Shown: positions 5,609-12,659 of the stretch, piece by piece
How positions within the stretch are numbered: position 1 is the first letter of the stretch
Layout of the letters: every line of letters begins with the position of its first letter
DNA from: Prolixibacteraceae bacterium
GTDB taxonomy: Bacteria; Bacteroidota; Bacteroidia; Bacteroidales; Prolixibacteraceae
Length of the DNA: 14,601 nucleotides
Assembly: GCA_027858145.1 (NCBI GenBank)
Contig: JAQIDF010000338.1
Span: forward strand, 1 to 14,601
Direction of reading: 5' to 3'
Position numbers and translations under genes: made by a program
The notes under the pieces: generated by a model
Told to the model about the DNA's origin: nothing
Database searches by the model: none
Seen by the model: only the letters and a program-made list of their open reading frames with translations

Positions 5609-6418
5609 ATGAACGAAGTGGAAATCACATACAAAGACGGGGCTTTTGTCAATCACTCTCAACACAACACCAAACCGCATGATGGAATAACCATCTACGA
5701 AGTATTGAGAATTATTGAAGGAAAACCACTTTTCTTTGACGAGCATTTTGAGCGCCTGAAAAATTCGTGCGATAAAATATCACAAACTTGTCCGGTTGAG
5801 CATGCTGAATTGTATAAAATCTTAATTAAACTTTCGACAAAGAACAAGATACAAACAGGCAATATTAAAATTGAGGTCAGGTTTAAAAAGGACAACCGCA
5901 GCATTTTAATTCATTTTATACCCCATGCTTACCCAACTCCCGAAATGTATAATAATGGAGTGAAGGTAGGATTCTTACATGCTGAAAGACATCAACCGGA
6001 GATTAAAACCGACCAGCCTGAAGTTCGTAACAAGGCAAATCAAATCATTAAAGAAAACAACCTTTATGAAGTTTTACTCGTGAATCATGAGAATGAAATA
6101 ACCGAAGGAAGTCGTTCCAATATTTTCTTCATTTCGGGCAAAAAGCTCATAACGCCACCACTCAACCAGGTATTAAAAGGGATAACACTATGTAAGGGGC
6201 TTGAAATTGCCCGCGACCTTGAAATTCAAGTGGTATATAAAAACCTAAAATCAGACGAACTGCAACATGCCGAATCGATGTTTCTGACCGGCACATCACC
6301 CAAAATACTCCCCATATCCCAAGCAGGAAATTACAGGTTCAATGTTAACCATCCGCTTTTAAAAGAAATCTTCAATGAGTATGAGAAAATACTCATTGAA
6401 GATTTAAAATTATATTGA
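5609..6418 (+). CDS. Class-IV PLP aminotransferase / aminodeoxychorismate lyase-like protein
   Basis: A 269-residue fold-type IV PLP enzyme. N-terminal GITIYEVLRIIEGKPLFFDE with HFERLKNS is typical of branched-chain aminotransferases and of 4-amino-4-deoxychorismate lyases (PabC). The PLP lysine is most likely Lys142 in EVRNKANQ, and EITEGSRSNIFFI (Glu166 and Asn171) is the cofactor-binding segment of the family; LTGTSPKILPI follows near the C-terminus. It may be PabC in folate synthesis or an amino-acid transaminase; sequence alone does not decide. It starts one base after hisF and is the last gene of the + strand cluster, where hisIE would often be found in Bacteroidota. The final codons form a long hairpin (6366-6405). 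No obvious damage is seen. Confidence 0.85.
   Translation: MNEVEITYKDGAFVNHSQHNTKPHDGITIYEVLRIIEGKPLFFDEHFERLKNSCDKISQTCPVEHAELYKILIKLSTKNKIQTGNIKIEVRFKKDNRSILIHFIPHAYPTPEMYNNGVKVGFLHAERHQPEIKTDQPEVRNKANQIIKENNLYEVLLVNHENEITEGSRSNIFFISGKKLITPPLNQVLKGITLCKGLEIARDLEIQVVYKNLKSDELQHAESMFLTGTSPKILPISQAGNYRFNVNHPLLKEIFNEYEKILIEDLKLY
6366..6405. terminator. Perfect 17-bp hairpin inside the end of the class-IV PLP gene
   Basis: Bases 6366-6382 (central part CTTCAATGAGTAT) are perfectly complementary to 6389-6405, with loop GAGAAA. The hairpin ends 13 bp before the stop codon's last base and lies between converging transcripts, so it probably ends or protects the 3' end of the + strand cluster and may also act on the opposing envelope operon. 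It is followed by AT-rich sequence, not a pure T-run. Confidence 0.65.
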
Positions 6419-6469
6419 ACTCACGTTTAAGAATTCTTCATAGAAATGAAATCCTGTGCTATTTTACAT

Positions 6470-7732
6470 TTAAAACCGGTAGCTCATTTTAATTCTTACA
6501 CGATTATTGAAAGAATAATTTCCAAAAAAGCTTTCGTCTGCACCACCCAAAATATCGGCCTGAACTGAAAAACAAAGACCGCCGGTTGCCGTATAACTAA
6601 CTCCCGGGTTAATGAAATATCCATCAGCATCAAAATTATAAATCCCCATCGCACTTAACGACAATCCATTATGGAAAGTCCAATCAATGTTCCCCATTGG
6701 TGAATTGGTAAACAAATGGCGTAAATCGAAATCTTCGTAGTCGCCTCCATCAATGTTATAATCGTAAATATATTGCATAATAACCCTTAACGAACTACTA
6801 CTCAACACTATATTTTTATCAACACCTGCAACAGTCTGCACATATTTTTCAGCGTTAACATCATCATCTTCAGGAATAAACAAAGCTGATTCACCTCTGA
6901 AAGCCCATCCCCACGGGAGCATAAATACAAGTTCAGCACCAATAACCTGTTGGCGCCGGTAATTTTCAATCAATACCATCCCTTGCTCAGGCGAATTGTC
7001 ACGGTTCATATCAGGAATATAACCGGGTAAATGATCGTAACCATTGAAATAACTAAATGCAAGGTCAGTCCCCGGCAATCTTTTTCTTATGCGCAATCCA
7101 AACTCACCGTTTGCCAAGGTTTTATTTGGTTCATTTTTCTTAATGTTTAAAAGGTCAATATCGTCAAGAGGAGCATGTAGCCCCATCATTTTTGCAGATG
7201 GAAACCAGCGACTGTCAATGTCGGGTAAAACACCGAACGAAGCAACGGGTGTGTATATCGCATCAATATCGGCCATATTAAAAAACCACTGCAATCTTAG
7301 GGCATACACACCGATAGTTTCATCATCGGTTTCGAGCAAGTCGCTATAATCAATCGGGTTAATGTTGTTTACCGGATTGATCCCATCGGTTGTACCCCAG
7401 CTAATTATTTGTTTGCCCATGGTAACATCAAGGCTCCCGAATCGTTTTCTTGCCCACAATTCGTCTATCCACAAACGCTTTCGCGATGCATCTGAAAGGT
7501 CTTCCCTTAATTCACTTACAGCGCTCCACTGCACCGGGCTTTCACGTTTCGATGATAATTCAACTTGCAGCAATCCTTCGTTACGGCCATTAATATTGTC
7601 CTGTTTATCACTAAAATAACTAAAATTACTGTAGTGTAGTTTTCCGCTCATATAGAAGCGATCCTGAGCTAAGCCTAACAATGGAGTAGTGCTTAATAAT
7701 GTCAGAAAAACCAATAATTTGAGTTTATTCAT
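6470..7732 (-). CDS. Outer-membrane beta-barrel protein associated with an MMPL/RND transporter (DUF1302-like)
   Basis: A 420-residue protein with a signal peptide (about 1-22, ending LGLAQ), many alternating-hydrophobicity strands and a C-terminal ...MSYRF with final Phe, typical of outer-membrane barrels. The stretch GKQIISWGTTDG followed by INPVNNINPIDYSDLL (residues 106-132) recalls the DUF1302 group of barrels encoded beside RND/MMPL permeases. It is the last gene of the operon, 6 bp after the LolA-like gene. The likely role is the outer-membrane end of a lipid or hydrophobic-compound export or import route shared with its two neighbours; the substrate is unknown. It converges with the his cluster, with about 50 bp between the stop codons. 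Confidence 0.78.
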   Translation of the reverse strand: MNKLKLLVFLTLLSTTPLLGLAQDRFYMSGKLHYSNFSYFSDKQDNINGRNEGLLQVELSSKRESPVQWSAVSELREDLSDASRKRLWIDELWARKRFGSLDVTMGKQIISWGTTDGINPVNNINPIDYSDLLETDDETIGVYALRLQWFFNMADIDAIYTPVASFGVLPDIDSRWFPSAKMMGLHAPLDDIDLLNIKKNEPNKTLANGEFGLRIRKRLPGTDLAFSYFNGYDHLPGYIPDMNRDNSPEQGMVLIENYRRQQVIGAELVFMLPWGWAFRGESALFIPEDDDVNAEKYVQTVAGVDKNIVLSSSSLRVIMQYIYDYNIDGGDYEDFDLRHLFTNSPMGNIDWTFHNGLSLSAMGIYNFDADGYFINPGVSYTATGGLCFSVQADILGGADESFFGNYSFNNRVRIKMSYRF

Positions 7733-7738
7733 AATGCT

Positions 7739-8515
7739 TTAGTTATTTTCAAGGTTACGAATGGTAAAAATCCCGGAATCTAATCCTTTGTTTATTTGAT
7801 AATTTCTAAATAAAAGAACCGTTGAAGTTCCTTTTTGTAAATCTTTCATTTCGTAGCGGTGTGCACGTAGTTTACTTGTCCCATCAATGACTTTAAAATC
7901 TGAGCATTTCAACTGCTTAACATGTTTTTCATTCGTGCTGTAATAATCAGTTTTTATCATCATATTGTTCGAAGCATCGATGAAGATTAATCGTTTAGCA
8001 TACCCCGTTTCCTTAATTCTATCCTCCGAATTGTAGCAGGCTTCAATTACTTTAAGCTTCCTGCCATTATCATTCGCTACAGCTTCAATAAGCTTATAGG
8101 TACTGTTATCGGTATTTTCATTTCCAATATCGGCATAGCTGAAATCACTGCCCATAAAACTGCTGCTTTTTTCATTCGATGATATACGCCGGGAACGTCT
8201 TAACACAGGAAGATAAAGCCACTGATCTTCAGCCTCGCTACTTCGCTCGATTGAAAGAAAGGCTGTACCTGCAATATCGGCAGGTGCATTAAAAACGATA
8301 TACGATGAAGAAAGTCCTTCTGCATCTTCCATGGTACTCCATAGCAGTTTTCGCTCGCGCATGTTGCCATTCTTTGAAAATAACTGCATGGTAAGCGTTA
8401 CCTTTTGATCGTTCACTTCCGTCTGCTTATCGTATCGTTCTATCCATTCGCGTCCGTTTTGACTAAATAGGTCTAGCGTTATTAAGGTTAACGTAATTAA
8501 TATTAATGACTTCAT
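7739..8515 (-). CDS. LolA-like periplasmic outer-membrane lipoprotein-sorting protein
   Basis: A 258-residue exported protein (signal about 1-19, LDLFSQ). The central motif WLYLPVLRRSRRI, then SSSFMGSDFSYAD (residues 99-129), identifies the LolA-like family found beside MMPL permeases, distinct from the true LolA of lipoprotein transport. Proteins of this fold carry a lipid or hydrophobic ligand in a half-barrel, so it probably shuttles cargo across the periplasm between the permease and the barrel protein. Spacing is tight: 2 bp after the permease and 6 bp before the barrel gene, consistent with one transcript. No missing motif was noticed. Assignment rests on motif recognition and on the three-gene context. 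Confidence 0.85.
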   Translation of the reverse strand: MKSLILITLTLITLDLFSQNGREWIERYDKQTEVNDQKVTLTMQLFSKNGNMRERKLLWSTMEDAEGLSSSYIVFNAPADIAGTAFLSIERSSEAEDQWLYLPVLRRSRRISSNEKSSSFMGSDFSYADIGNENTDNSTYKLIEAVANDNGRKLKVIEACYNSEDRIKETGYAKRLIFIDASNNMMIKTDYYSTNEKHVKQLKCSDFKVIDGTSKLRAHRYEMKDLQKGTSTVLLFRNYQINKGLDSGIFTIRNLENN

Positions 8516-8517
8516 TG

Positions 8518-10791
8518 TTATTTATTTTTTGAGTTGAACAATTTACTTTTTTCCAGCACCACCGGCGATATAAATAAATCGCCGGCCAGAGCTGCGATGA
8601 TGGCCGAAGCCGACATTAATCCGAAATCCATAATGAATTTGCTGTTTGAGAAGGCCAGAATTCCAAATCCAAGAGCCAAAATCAGCGAAGTTGTAGCAAG
8701 CGCCGATCCGGTTTTAATCAAGGTATTTCTAATGGCTTTACTGTTAACTACACCAATATTTTTCTCACTTTTAAACCCGTAAAAAACATGAATCGTATCA
8801 TCCACAACAATCCCAATGGTAATAGCAGCAATAATCGATGTAGCCATATTAAGGCCTATCCCGATAATCCCCATTAAACCAAGGAAGAAAACGATAGGGA
8901 AAACATTAGGAAAAATGCTTAACAGTCCACCTTTTATCCCAAACAGAAAAAACATCATAACTAGAATAATCGCCAACGCCAGCATTATACTTTCTATTTG
9001 TGTACTTATCAGGCTGTCATTGATATGCGCCAGCAACATCCCAAAGCCGGTAACCGTATATTCCGGAGCATTTACATTACCGGCAAGATCAGTTAGTTCA
9101 GCCACAAATTTCTTCTGCTCTGTGTTCGGCATTTCTTTTGTACGAATGGTTATCCGGGCTTTCGAATACTTTTCGTCAACAAAAGAAAACAATTCGCCCC
9201 CTCCTGAAATTTCATAAAGAAAAAGGTACTGAGCTACCTCGTTTGATGTAGAAGGAATTCGGTAATAATTTTCATCATCGGCATGAAGTGCCCTGTTGAT
9301 CGTTTTCAACATGGTGTTTAACCCAAAAATCTTTAATACATTATCGTTTTTCTCAATTTCTCGTTGTAATTCTTCAATACGTTCAAGTATCTCAGGATTC
9401 TTAAATGAATTTTCATTTCCGCTGAATATTAATTCAAAAGAACTAATCCCGGAAAGATTTTCATCAATAAAGCGAATGTCATTGCGCAGTTTGGTGTCTT
9501 CTTTGGCAAACGAAGCCATTGAACCCTCAACCTGGATTGCAGGGATAAAAACTGCACTGCCAATTGTAATAGCGAGAAAAAATAAAATCACCTTCCACGT
9601 ATGTTTTTTATTTAAAAAATCAATCCGTGTAAAGAAACCGGCCATCCTTTCGTTATTGTGAATTACGCTGTTCTCCTTAAAAATGCTGGCTCCAACCAGA
9701 ACTCCCGGAACGATAATCATCGACAATACAAAAGCAATTAGAACACCAAATGCTGCAAATGCCCCCATTTGTTTAATACCAGTTACATTACTCACCATTA
9801 GCGATCCGAACCCTATGGCTGTTGTTATTGCAGCCGAAAAACATGGAACAATAACGGCTTTGAGTGTGATTTTCATGGCTTTGTAATTATCAGATTCCCC
9901 GGGTCGTACTTTTTTATAATGATTAATAATGTGTACCGAGTTAGCCATCCCGATAACCATAATCAACGGAAAGAGCGTAATTGAGACAGGGGTCATTGAA
10001 ATGTTTGTCCATCCCTTTAACCCAATAACCCAGAGAACTGACAGCAATATTGGTATAAGTGGCACTAAAGTAGTAGCCAGAGTGCGGTAAAACAAAAGCA
10101 AAATAAGTGCACATAATACAACTGATAGCGGAAACAACAATTCCAGATCAGCGTGCATCATTTGTTCTACAGAGGCATCGGTAACAATATCCCCACCTAT
10201 TATAATATCCCGATCGTTTAGCTTCTTTTCTTCATTCACCAGCTGTTTCAATGCCTCAAAAAGTTGATTGTGTATTTCATCGCTGCCTCCTGTAAACATT
10301 CCCGGTACAGATATTAAAAGCGCAGTAACCTTATAATCGTCTGATAAATATACGCCTTCAACAAGCGGATTGTCAGTTGATGCAGCTTTGGCTTTTTCTG
10401 CATCATAACCTCCCACTGCATTCAGGTCAACAACCGGTTTAACTTCAATCCCTGAAGGCACACCAACAATATTTTCGCAATTTATCAGCGAATTCACTTC
10501 GGTTACACCCGGTAGTTTTTCCAATTTATTGTGCAACGTTTCCAGATACTTTATCTCATCAATCGAAAAAATATCGGGCGATTCATACGCAACAACAATT
10601 CCCTCTTCCGATTCAAATTGTTTTTGAAATTCGCGGTATGTGATCAAAACACTATCGGTTGGAGAGATGAAAGTCTCCTCATCTTCGCGCATTTCTACTT
10701 TCCCTATTTTTAAGGAAAAAGCAACTGAAATCAAAGCTATTATTACAAATAGCAATTTTCGTTTTTTTAGAAGTAATTCAATGGTCTTCAT
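8518..10791 (-). CDS. MMPL/RND family transporter permease
   Basis: A 757-residue permease with the two-fold RND layout: one N-terminal membrane helix (about 13-29), a large periplasmic loop to about 215, a block of helices (about 218-368), one more helix (about 400-418), a second loop, and a final helix block (about 597-745). The first repeat has FPLIMVIGMANSVHIINHY, the second has ITIGIVVDDTIHVFYGF with Asp664-Asp665, the likely proton-relay residues; the first repeat lacks an equivalent acidic pair, which is common in this class. Such permeases move lipids, hopanoids or other hydrophobic molecules using the proton motive force. It heads a tight operon with a LolA-like carrier and a barrel protein and lies 45 bp after marR, with a candidate MarR operator directly upstream. 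Confidence 0.92.
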   Translation of the reverse strand: MKTIELLLKKRKLLFVIIALISVAFSLKIGKVEMREDEETFISPTDSVLITYREFQKQFESEEGIVVAYESPDIFSIDEIKYLETLHNKLEKLPGVTEVNSLINCENIVGVPSGIEVKPVVDLNAVGGYDAEKAKAASTDNPLVEGVYLSDDYKVTALLISVPGMFTGGSDEIHNQLFEALKQLVNEEKKLNDRDIIIGGDIVTDASVEQMMHADLELLFPLSVVLCALILLLFYRTLATTLVPLIPILLSVLWVIGLKGWTNISMTPVSITLFPLIMVIGMANSVHIINHYKKVRPGESDNYKAMKITLKAVIVPCFSAAITTAIGFGSLMVSNVTGIKQMGAFAAFGVLIAFVLSMIIVPGVLVGASIFKENSVIHNNERMAGFFTRIDFLNKKHTWKVILFFLAITIGSAVFIPAIQVEGSMASFAKEDTKLRNDIRFIDENLSGISSFELIFSGNENSFKNPEILERIEELQREIEKNDNVLKIFGLNTMLKTINRALHADDENYYRIPSTSNEVAQYLFLYEISGGGELFSFVDEKYSKARITIRTKEMPNTEQKKFVAELTDLAGNVNAPEYTVTGFGMLLAHINDSLISTQIESIMLALAIILVMMFFLFGIKGGLLSIFPNVFPIVFFLGLMGIIGIGLNMATSIIAAITIGIVVDDTIHVFYGFKSEKNIGVVNSKAIRNTLIKTGSALATTSLILALGFGILAFSNSKFIMDFGLMSASAIIAALAGDLFISPVVLEKSKLFNSKNK

Positions 10792-10796
10792 TTTCT

Positions 10797-10814
10797 TTAG
10801 TTTGATTTAACTAA
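10797..10814. promoter_or_regulatory. Candidate MarR operator upstream of the MMPL permease
   Basis: The palindrome TTAGTT-TGATTT-AACTAA has perfect 6-bp arms and lies 5 bp upstream of the permease start codon. Its arms and spacing are identical to those of the palindrome in the marR promoter (11291-11308). No clear -7 box was found here, so binding may block elongation or translation-start access rather than a local promoter. Confidence 0.65.
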
Positions 10815-10836
10815 CTATAAAATTTAACAAAAAAAA

Positions 10837-11259
10837 TTAATCGAATGCCTGTATGGCCTTATTCAAAAGCACAATCAGAATATCTTTCTCTGAATCAGTA
10901 AGTTTACATGTCATCTGTTGTGCAATGGCATGGTGAACGTTCGCATGCAACTGGCCGGCCTCTTTACCCTTTTGAGTAAGATGTACATTCGCTGAACGTT
11001 TATCCGTTTCCGATTTCACCTTTTTGACATATCCCTTATCAGCAAGTCTGTCGATCATCACTGACGTTGAGGGATTCGTAATTTTTAACCTTTCAGACAA
11101 CTCTGACACAGTTGGATTCTCAAGCTCATTGACCAATTCGATACACTGTAGCTGCTTAACAGACAACTCCTCAATGGCTGATTTCTTTTTTAAATCAGCT
11201 TCAAGTTGTTCACTTTTACTCAACAACACATCGATTAATTGATCAAGATTTAAGTCCAT
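10837..11259 (-). CDS. MarR family transcriptional regulator
   Basis: A 140-residue winged-helix protein of normal MarR length. Residues 33-100 form the DNA-binding domain: SVKQLQCIELVNEL, the helix-turn-helix PTVSELSERLKITNPSTSVMIDRLADKGYV (recognition helix about 62-75) and the wing SETDKRSANVHLT, whose Asp-Lys-Arg is typical. Flanking helices make the dimer. MarR dimers bind palindromes of about 16-20 bp and usually release them on binding a small hydrophobic ligand. Identical palindromes in its own promoter and just before the downstream permease gene suggest that it represses itself and the envelope transport operon. It is the first gene of that operon, 45 bp before the permease. Confidence 0.93.
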   Translation of the reverse strand: MDLNLDQLIDVLLSKSEQLEADLKKKSAIEELSVKQLQCIELVNELENPTVSELSERLKITNPSTSVMIDRLADKGYVKKVKSETDKRSANVHLTQKGKEAGQLHANVHHAIAQQMTCKLTDSEKDILIVLLNKAIQAFD

Positions 11260-11276
11260 ATTCGATTATTTTTTGG

Positions 11277-11284
11277 CAAATATA
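11277..11284 (-). promoter_or_regulatory. -7 box of the marR promoter
   Basis: On the - strand TATATTTG fits TAnnTTTG exactly; a weak TTAG lies at the -33 position about 21 nt upstream. The palindromic operator occupies the spacer between the two elements. Confidence 0.6.
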
Positions 11285-11290
11285 ATATAG

Positions 11291-11308
11291 TTAGTTCTAT
11301 CTAACTAA
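11291..11308. promoter_or_regulatory. Candidate MarR operator in the marR promoter
   Basis: The palindrome TTAGTT-CTATCT-AACTAA has perfect 6-bp arms and lies between the -33 and -7 regions of the marR promoter, where a bound repressor would exclude RNA polymerase. It is the same palindrome as at 10797-10814. Confidence 0.72.
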
Positions 11309-11339
11309 TATAAATCAATATTTTTTCAAATTTATTTTT

Positions 11340-11379
11340 ATTCATGCAGGACCTGAATCCTTACAGGTACTGCATGAAT
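11340..11379. terminator. Long hairpin after the esterase gene
   Basis: ATTCATGCAG-g-ACCTG (11340-11355) pairs with CAGGT-a-CTGCATGAAT (11364-11379): 15 bp with one G/A mismatch and an 8-nt loop. It starts 3 bp beyond the esterase stop codon and separates that gene from the marR promoter. The - strand sequence after it is A-rich, not a U-run, so it may act as a 3'-end stabiliser as much as a terminator. Confidence 0.65.
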
Positions 11380-11382
11380 TTA

Positions 11383-12216
11383 TTAATATCCCAACAGCGA
11401 AAGCATTTTCGCGCCATATCGCCTGCCCATTATCCTGTAACCTTCTGAAGTGAAATGTGCTTTGTCGTCTTGCACGTCGCAACCATCAGAAGAAATTACA
11501 TGTGCCGTGGGTATTGTGTTGGGCAATTTATTGATAATGGGGTTCATCGCCGAGCAACAACCGCCTACTTCAGCTCCAACAACTTCACCGGCAAGCAAAG
11601 GGGTTGATTCAGCCTCAAGCGAGAGCTCTGCCAACATATCGTTATAAATCTTCTTCACATACAATGGCCAATGTTCATCGCCTGTATTGGTTTCCCCCTG
11701 GTGTAAAAGAATTCCTTTTATTACACCATCTTTACGGGCTTGTGCGGCTAAATCAAGCAGGTACTGATAAGGATTCCAATCGTATGATTTCACCTTATCC
11801 ACAAACCAATCTTCAGCATAAGTAGAGTCATAATCCTGATATATATCTTTATCAAATATCCGTATGTCACACCCGCCAATGGCAACGGTTACAATTCCTA
11901 CGGTTATACTGTCAGGCAAATTTTCTACCATTGTCCTCCCAAAATAATCGACTACCGAAAGCCCCGAGTTGCATTGACAAACAGGTGGCACAGCATCGTA
12001 CCACTGCCCTTTGGTTCTTTCAAGGTTAGGACAGTCAATGGCCTGGAATGTTTTAAAACGGCTGTCAACAGTTTTGTCCTGAGCCTCAATAGGCCCGACA
12101 CCCTCCATATTTGACTGGCCAAAACATAAATAAATATAAAAGTTTGGATCTTGAGCGAATACACCTGTTACAGATAAAAGAAGAAATCCAATTAAAAAGG
12201 TTTTTAGGTTTTTCAT
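11383..12216 (-). CDS. Secreted SGNH-type acetylesterase (CE6 / sialate O-acetylesterase-like)
   Basis: A 277-residue exported enzyme (signal peptide about 1-21, GVFAQ) of the SASA/CE6 carbohydrate esterase group, which removes acetyl groups from xylan or other acetylated glycans. The blocks are complete: nucleophile Ser35 in FGQSNMEG, the Gly block AIGGCD (113-117), HQGETN (172-177) for the oxyanion hole, and DDKAHF with Asp251 and His254 as the rest of the triad. It has several cysteines (for example CQC near 80-82 and GGCC near 219-221), possibly disulphides. No polysaccharide-utilisation partners (SusC/D) lie nearby in the window, so the substrate is uncertain. It has its own promoter and a 3' hairpin and is probably monocistronic. 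Confidence 0.88.
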   Translation of the reverse strand: MKNLKTFLIGFLLLSVTGVFAQDPNFYIYLCFGQSNMEGVGPIEAQDKTVDSRFKTFQAIDCPNLERTKGQWYDAVPPVCQCNSGLSVVDYFGRTMVENLPDSITVGIVTVAIGGCDIRIFDKDIYQDYDSTYAEDWFVDKVKSYDWNPYQYLLDLAAQARKDGVIKGILLHQGETNTGDEHWPLYVKKIYNDMLAELSLEAESTPLLAGEVVGAEVGGCCSAMNPIINKLPNTIPTAHVISSDGCDVQDDKAHFTSEGYRIMGRRYGAKMLSLLGY

Positions 12217-12255
12217 AAGTATGGTTTAAATATTATACGTTTCACTTTTTTCAGT

Positions 12256-12288
12256 CAAAAGTAACACTTACATGAGAATTTTAACAAA
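12256..12288 (-). promoter_or_regulatory. Bacteroidetes-type promoter of the esterase gene
   Basis: On the - strand TTTG (12288-12285), a 21-nt spacer and TACTTTTG (12263-12256) match TTTG/TAnnTTTG. It gives a leader of about 35 nt. The sequence around the -7 box, TAAGTGTTACTTTTGA, is 15/16 identical to that of the small RNA promoter at 12526-12541. Confidence 0.7.
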
Positions 12289-12409
12289 AATCTTACATTG
12301 AATTATCATGGAAAGACTCAGGAGTAACTTTTCAGCGCAATATTTGCCAATAAAAGCTATTTGATTCAACATGAAGAGGATGAAGAAGTATCTTTGTTTT
12401 TACAAAAAC

Positions 12410-12432
12410 GGTGGCAAACACTATTAGCCACC
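12410..12432 (-). terminator. Second terminator-like hairpin downstream of the small RNA
   Basis: GGTGGC (12432-12427 on the - strand) pairs with GCCACC (12415-12410) around an 11-nt loop and is followed by GTTTTTG. It may serve as a back-up terminator for the small RNA transcript. Confidence 0.45.
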
Positions 12433-12444
12433 ACATTAACTTCC

Positions 12445-12475
12445 AAAGAAAAAGCCTCCCACATCCGTGAGAGGC
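12445..12475 (-). terminator. Intrinsic terminator of the candidate small RNA
   Basis: A 9-bp stem with one G-U pair, tetraloop GGAT and a downstream TTTTTCTTT make a classic rho-independent terminator on the - strand. It is the clearest one in the window. Confidence 0.82.
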
Positions 12476-12520
12476 CCAAAAAACTATCCCCAAACTAAAA
12501 CGCCAAACCAGAAAGGTTTG
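12445..12520 (-). ncRNA. Candidate small RNA of about 75 nt with its own promoter and terminator
   Basis: Three elements line up on the - strand: a consensus promoter (12558-12527); a 5' hairpin at the predicted start, CAAACC-TTTCT-GGTTTG (12520-12504); and an intrinsic terminator, GCCTCTCAC (12475-12467) pairing with GTGGGAGGC (12462-12454) around GGAT, followed by TTTTTCTTT. The middle part is U/G-rich (GGCGTTTTAGTTTGGGG). A 68-codon frame starting further upstream overlaps it, but its ATG lies before the predicted transcript start and its protein looks unlike anything known. The transcript would end about 190 nt before the esterase promoter's start site, so it looks free-standing, though a leader or attenuator role cannot be excluded. 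It does not match a known RNA family that I recognise. Confidence 0.6.
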
Positions 12521-12526
12521 ACAAAT

Positions 12527-12558
12527 CAAAAATAACACTTATTTCTTATTAATGCAAA
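12527..12558 (-). promoter_or_regulatory. Promoter of the candidate small RNA
   Basis: On the - strand TTTG (12558-12555), a 20-nt spacer and TATTTTTG (12534-12527) match the Bacteroidetes consensus exactly. The predicted start lies at about 12520-12523, just at the 5' hairpin. Confidence 0.75.
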
Positions 12559-12604
12559 TCTAATTTTACAAGTATTTTTACAATAGCTGATGCAGTCGCC
12601 TTTA

Positions 12605-12635
12605 TTTGTATTGCCCTTAATTTGTCTTATTTTCG
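12605..12635 (+). promoter_or_regulatory. Promoter of the WYL regulator gene
   Basis: TTTG (12605-12608), a 19-nt spacer and TATTTTCG (12628-12635) match TTTG/TAnnTTTG with one mismatch. The predicted start is about 18-20 nt before the ATG. It is divergent from the small RNA promoter, with about 46 bp between the two -33 boxes. Confidence 0.6.
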
Positions 12636-12659
12636 TCATATCTCTTTTAACCTCTACTC

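Noticed and set aside
12332..12538. A 68-codon frame on the - strand covering the small RNA, with two adjacent Trp codons that recall a trp-type leader peptide
   Set aside because: Its ATG lies upstream of the predicted transcript start, the Trp codons fall after the terminator rather than before it, and no tryptophan gene follows.
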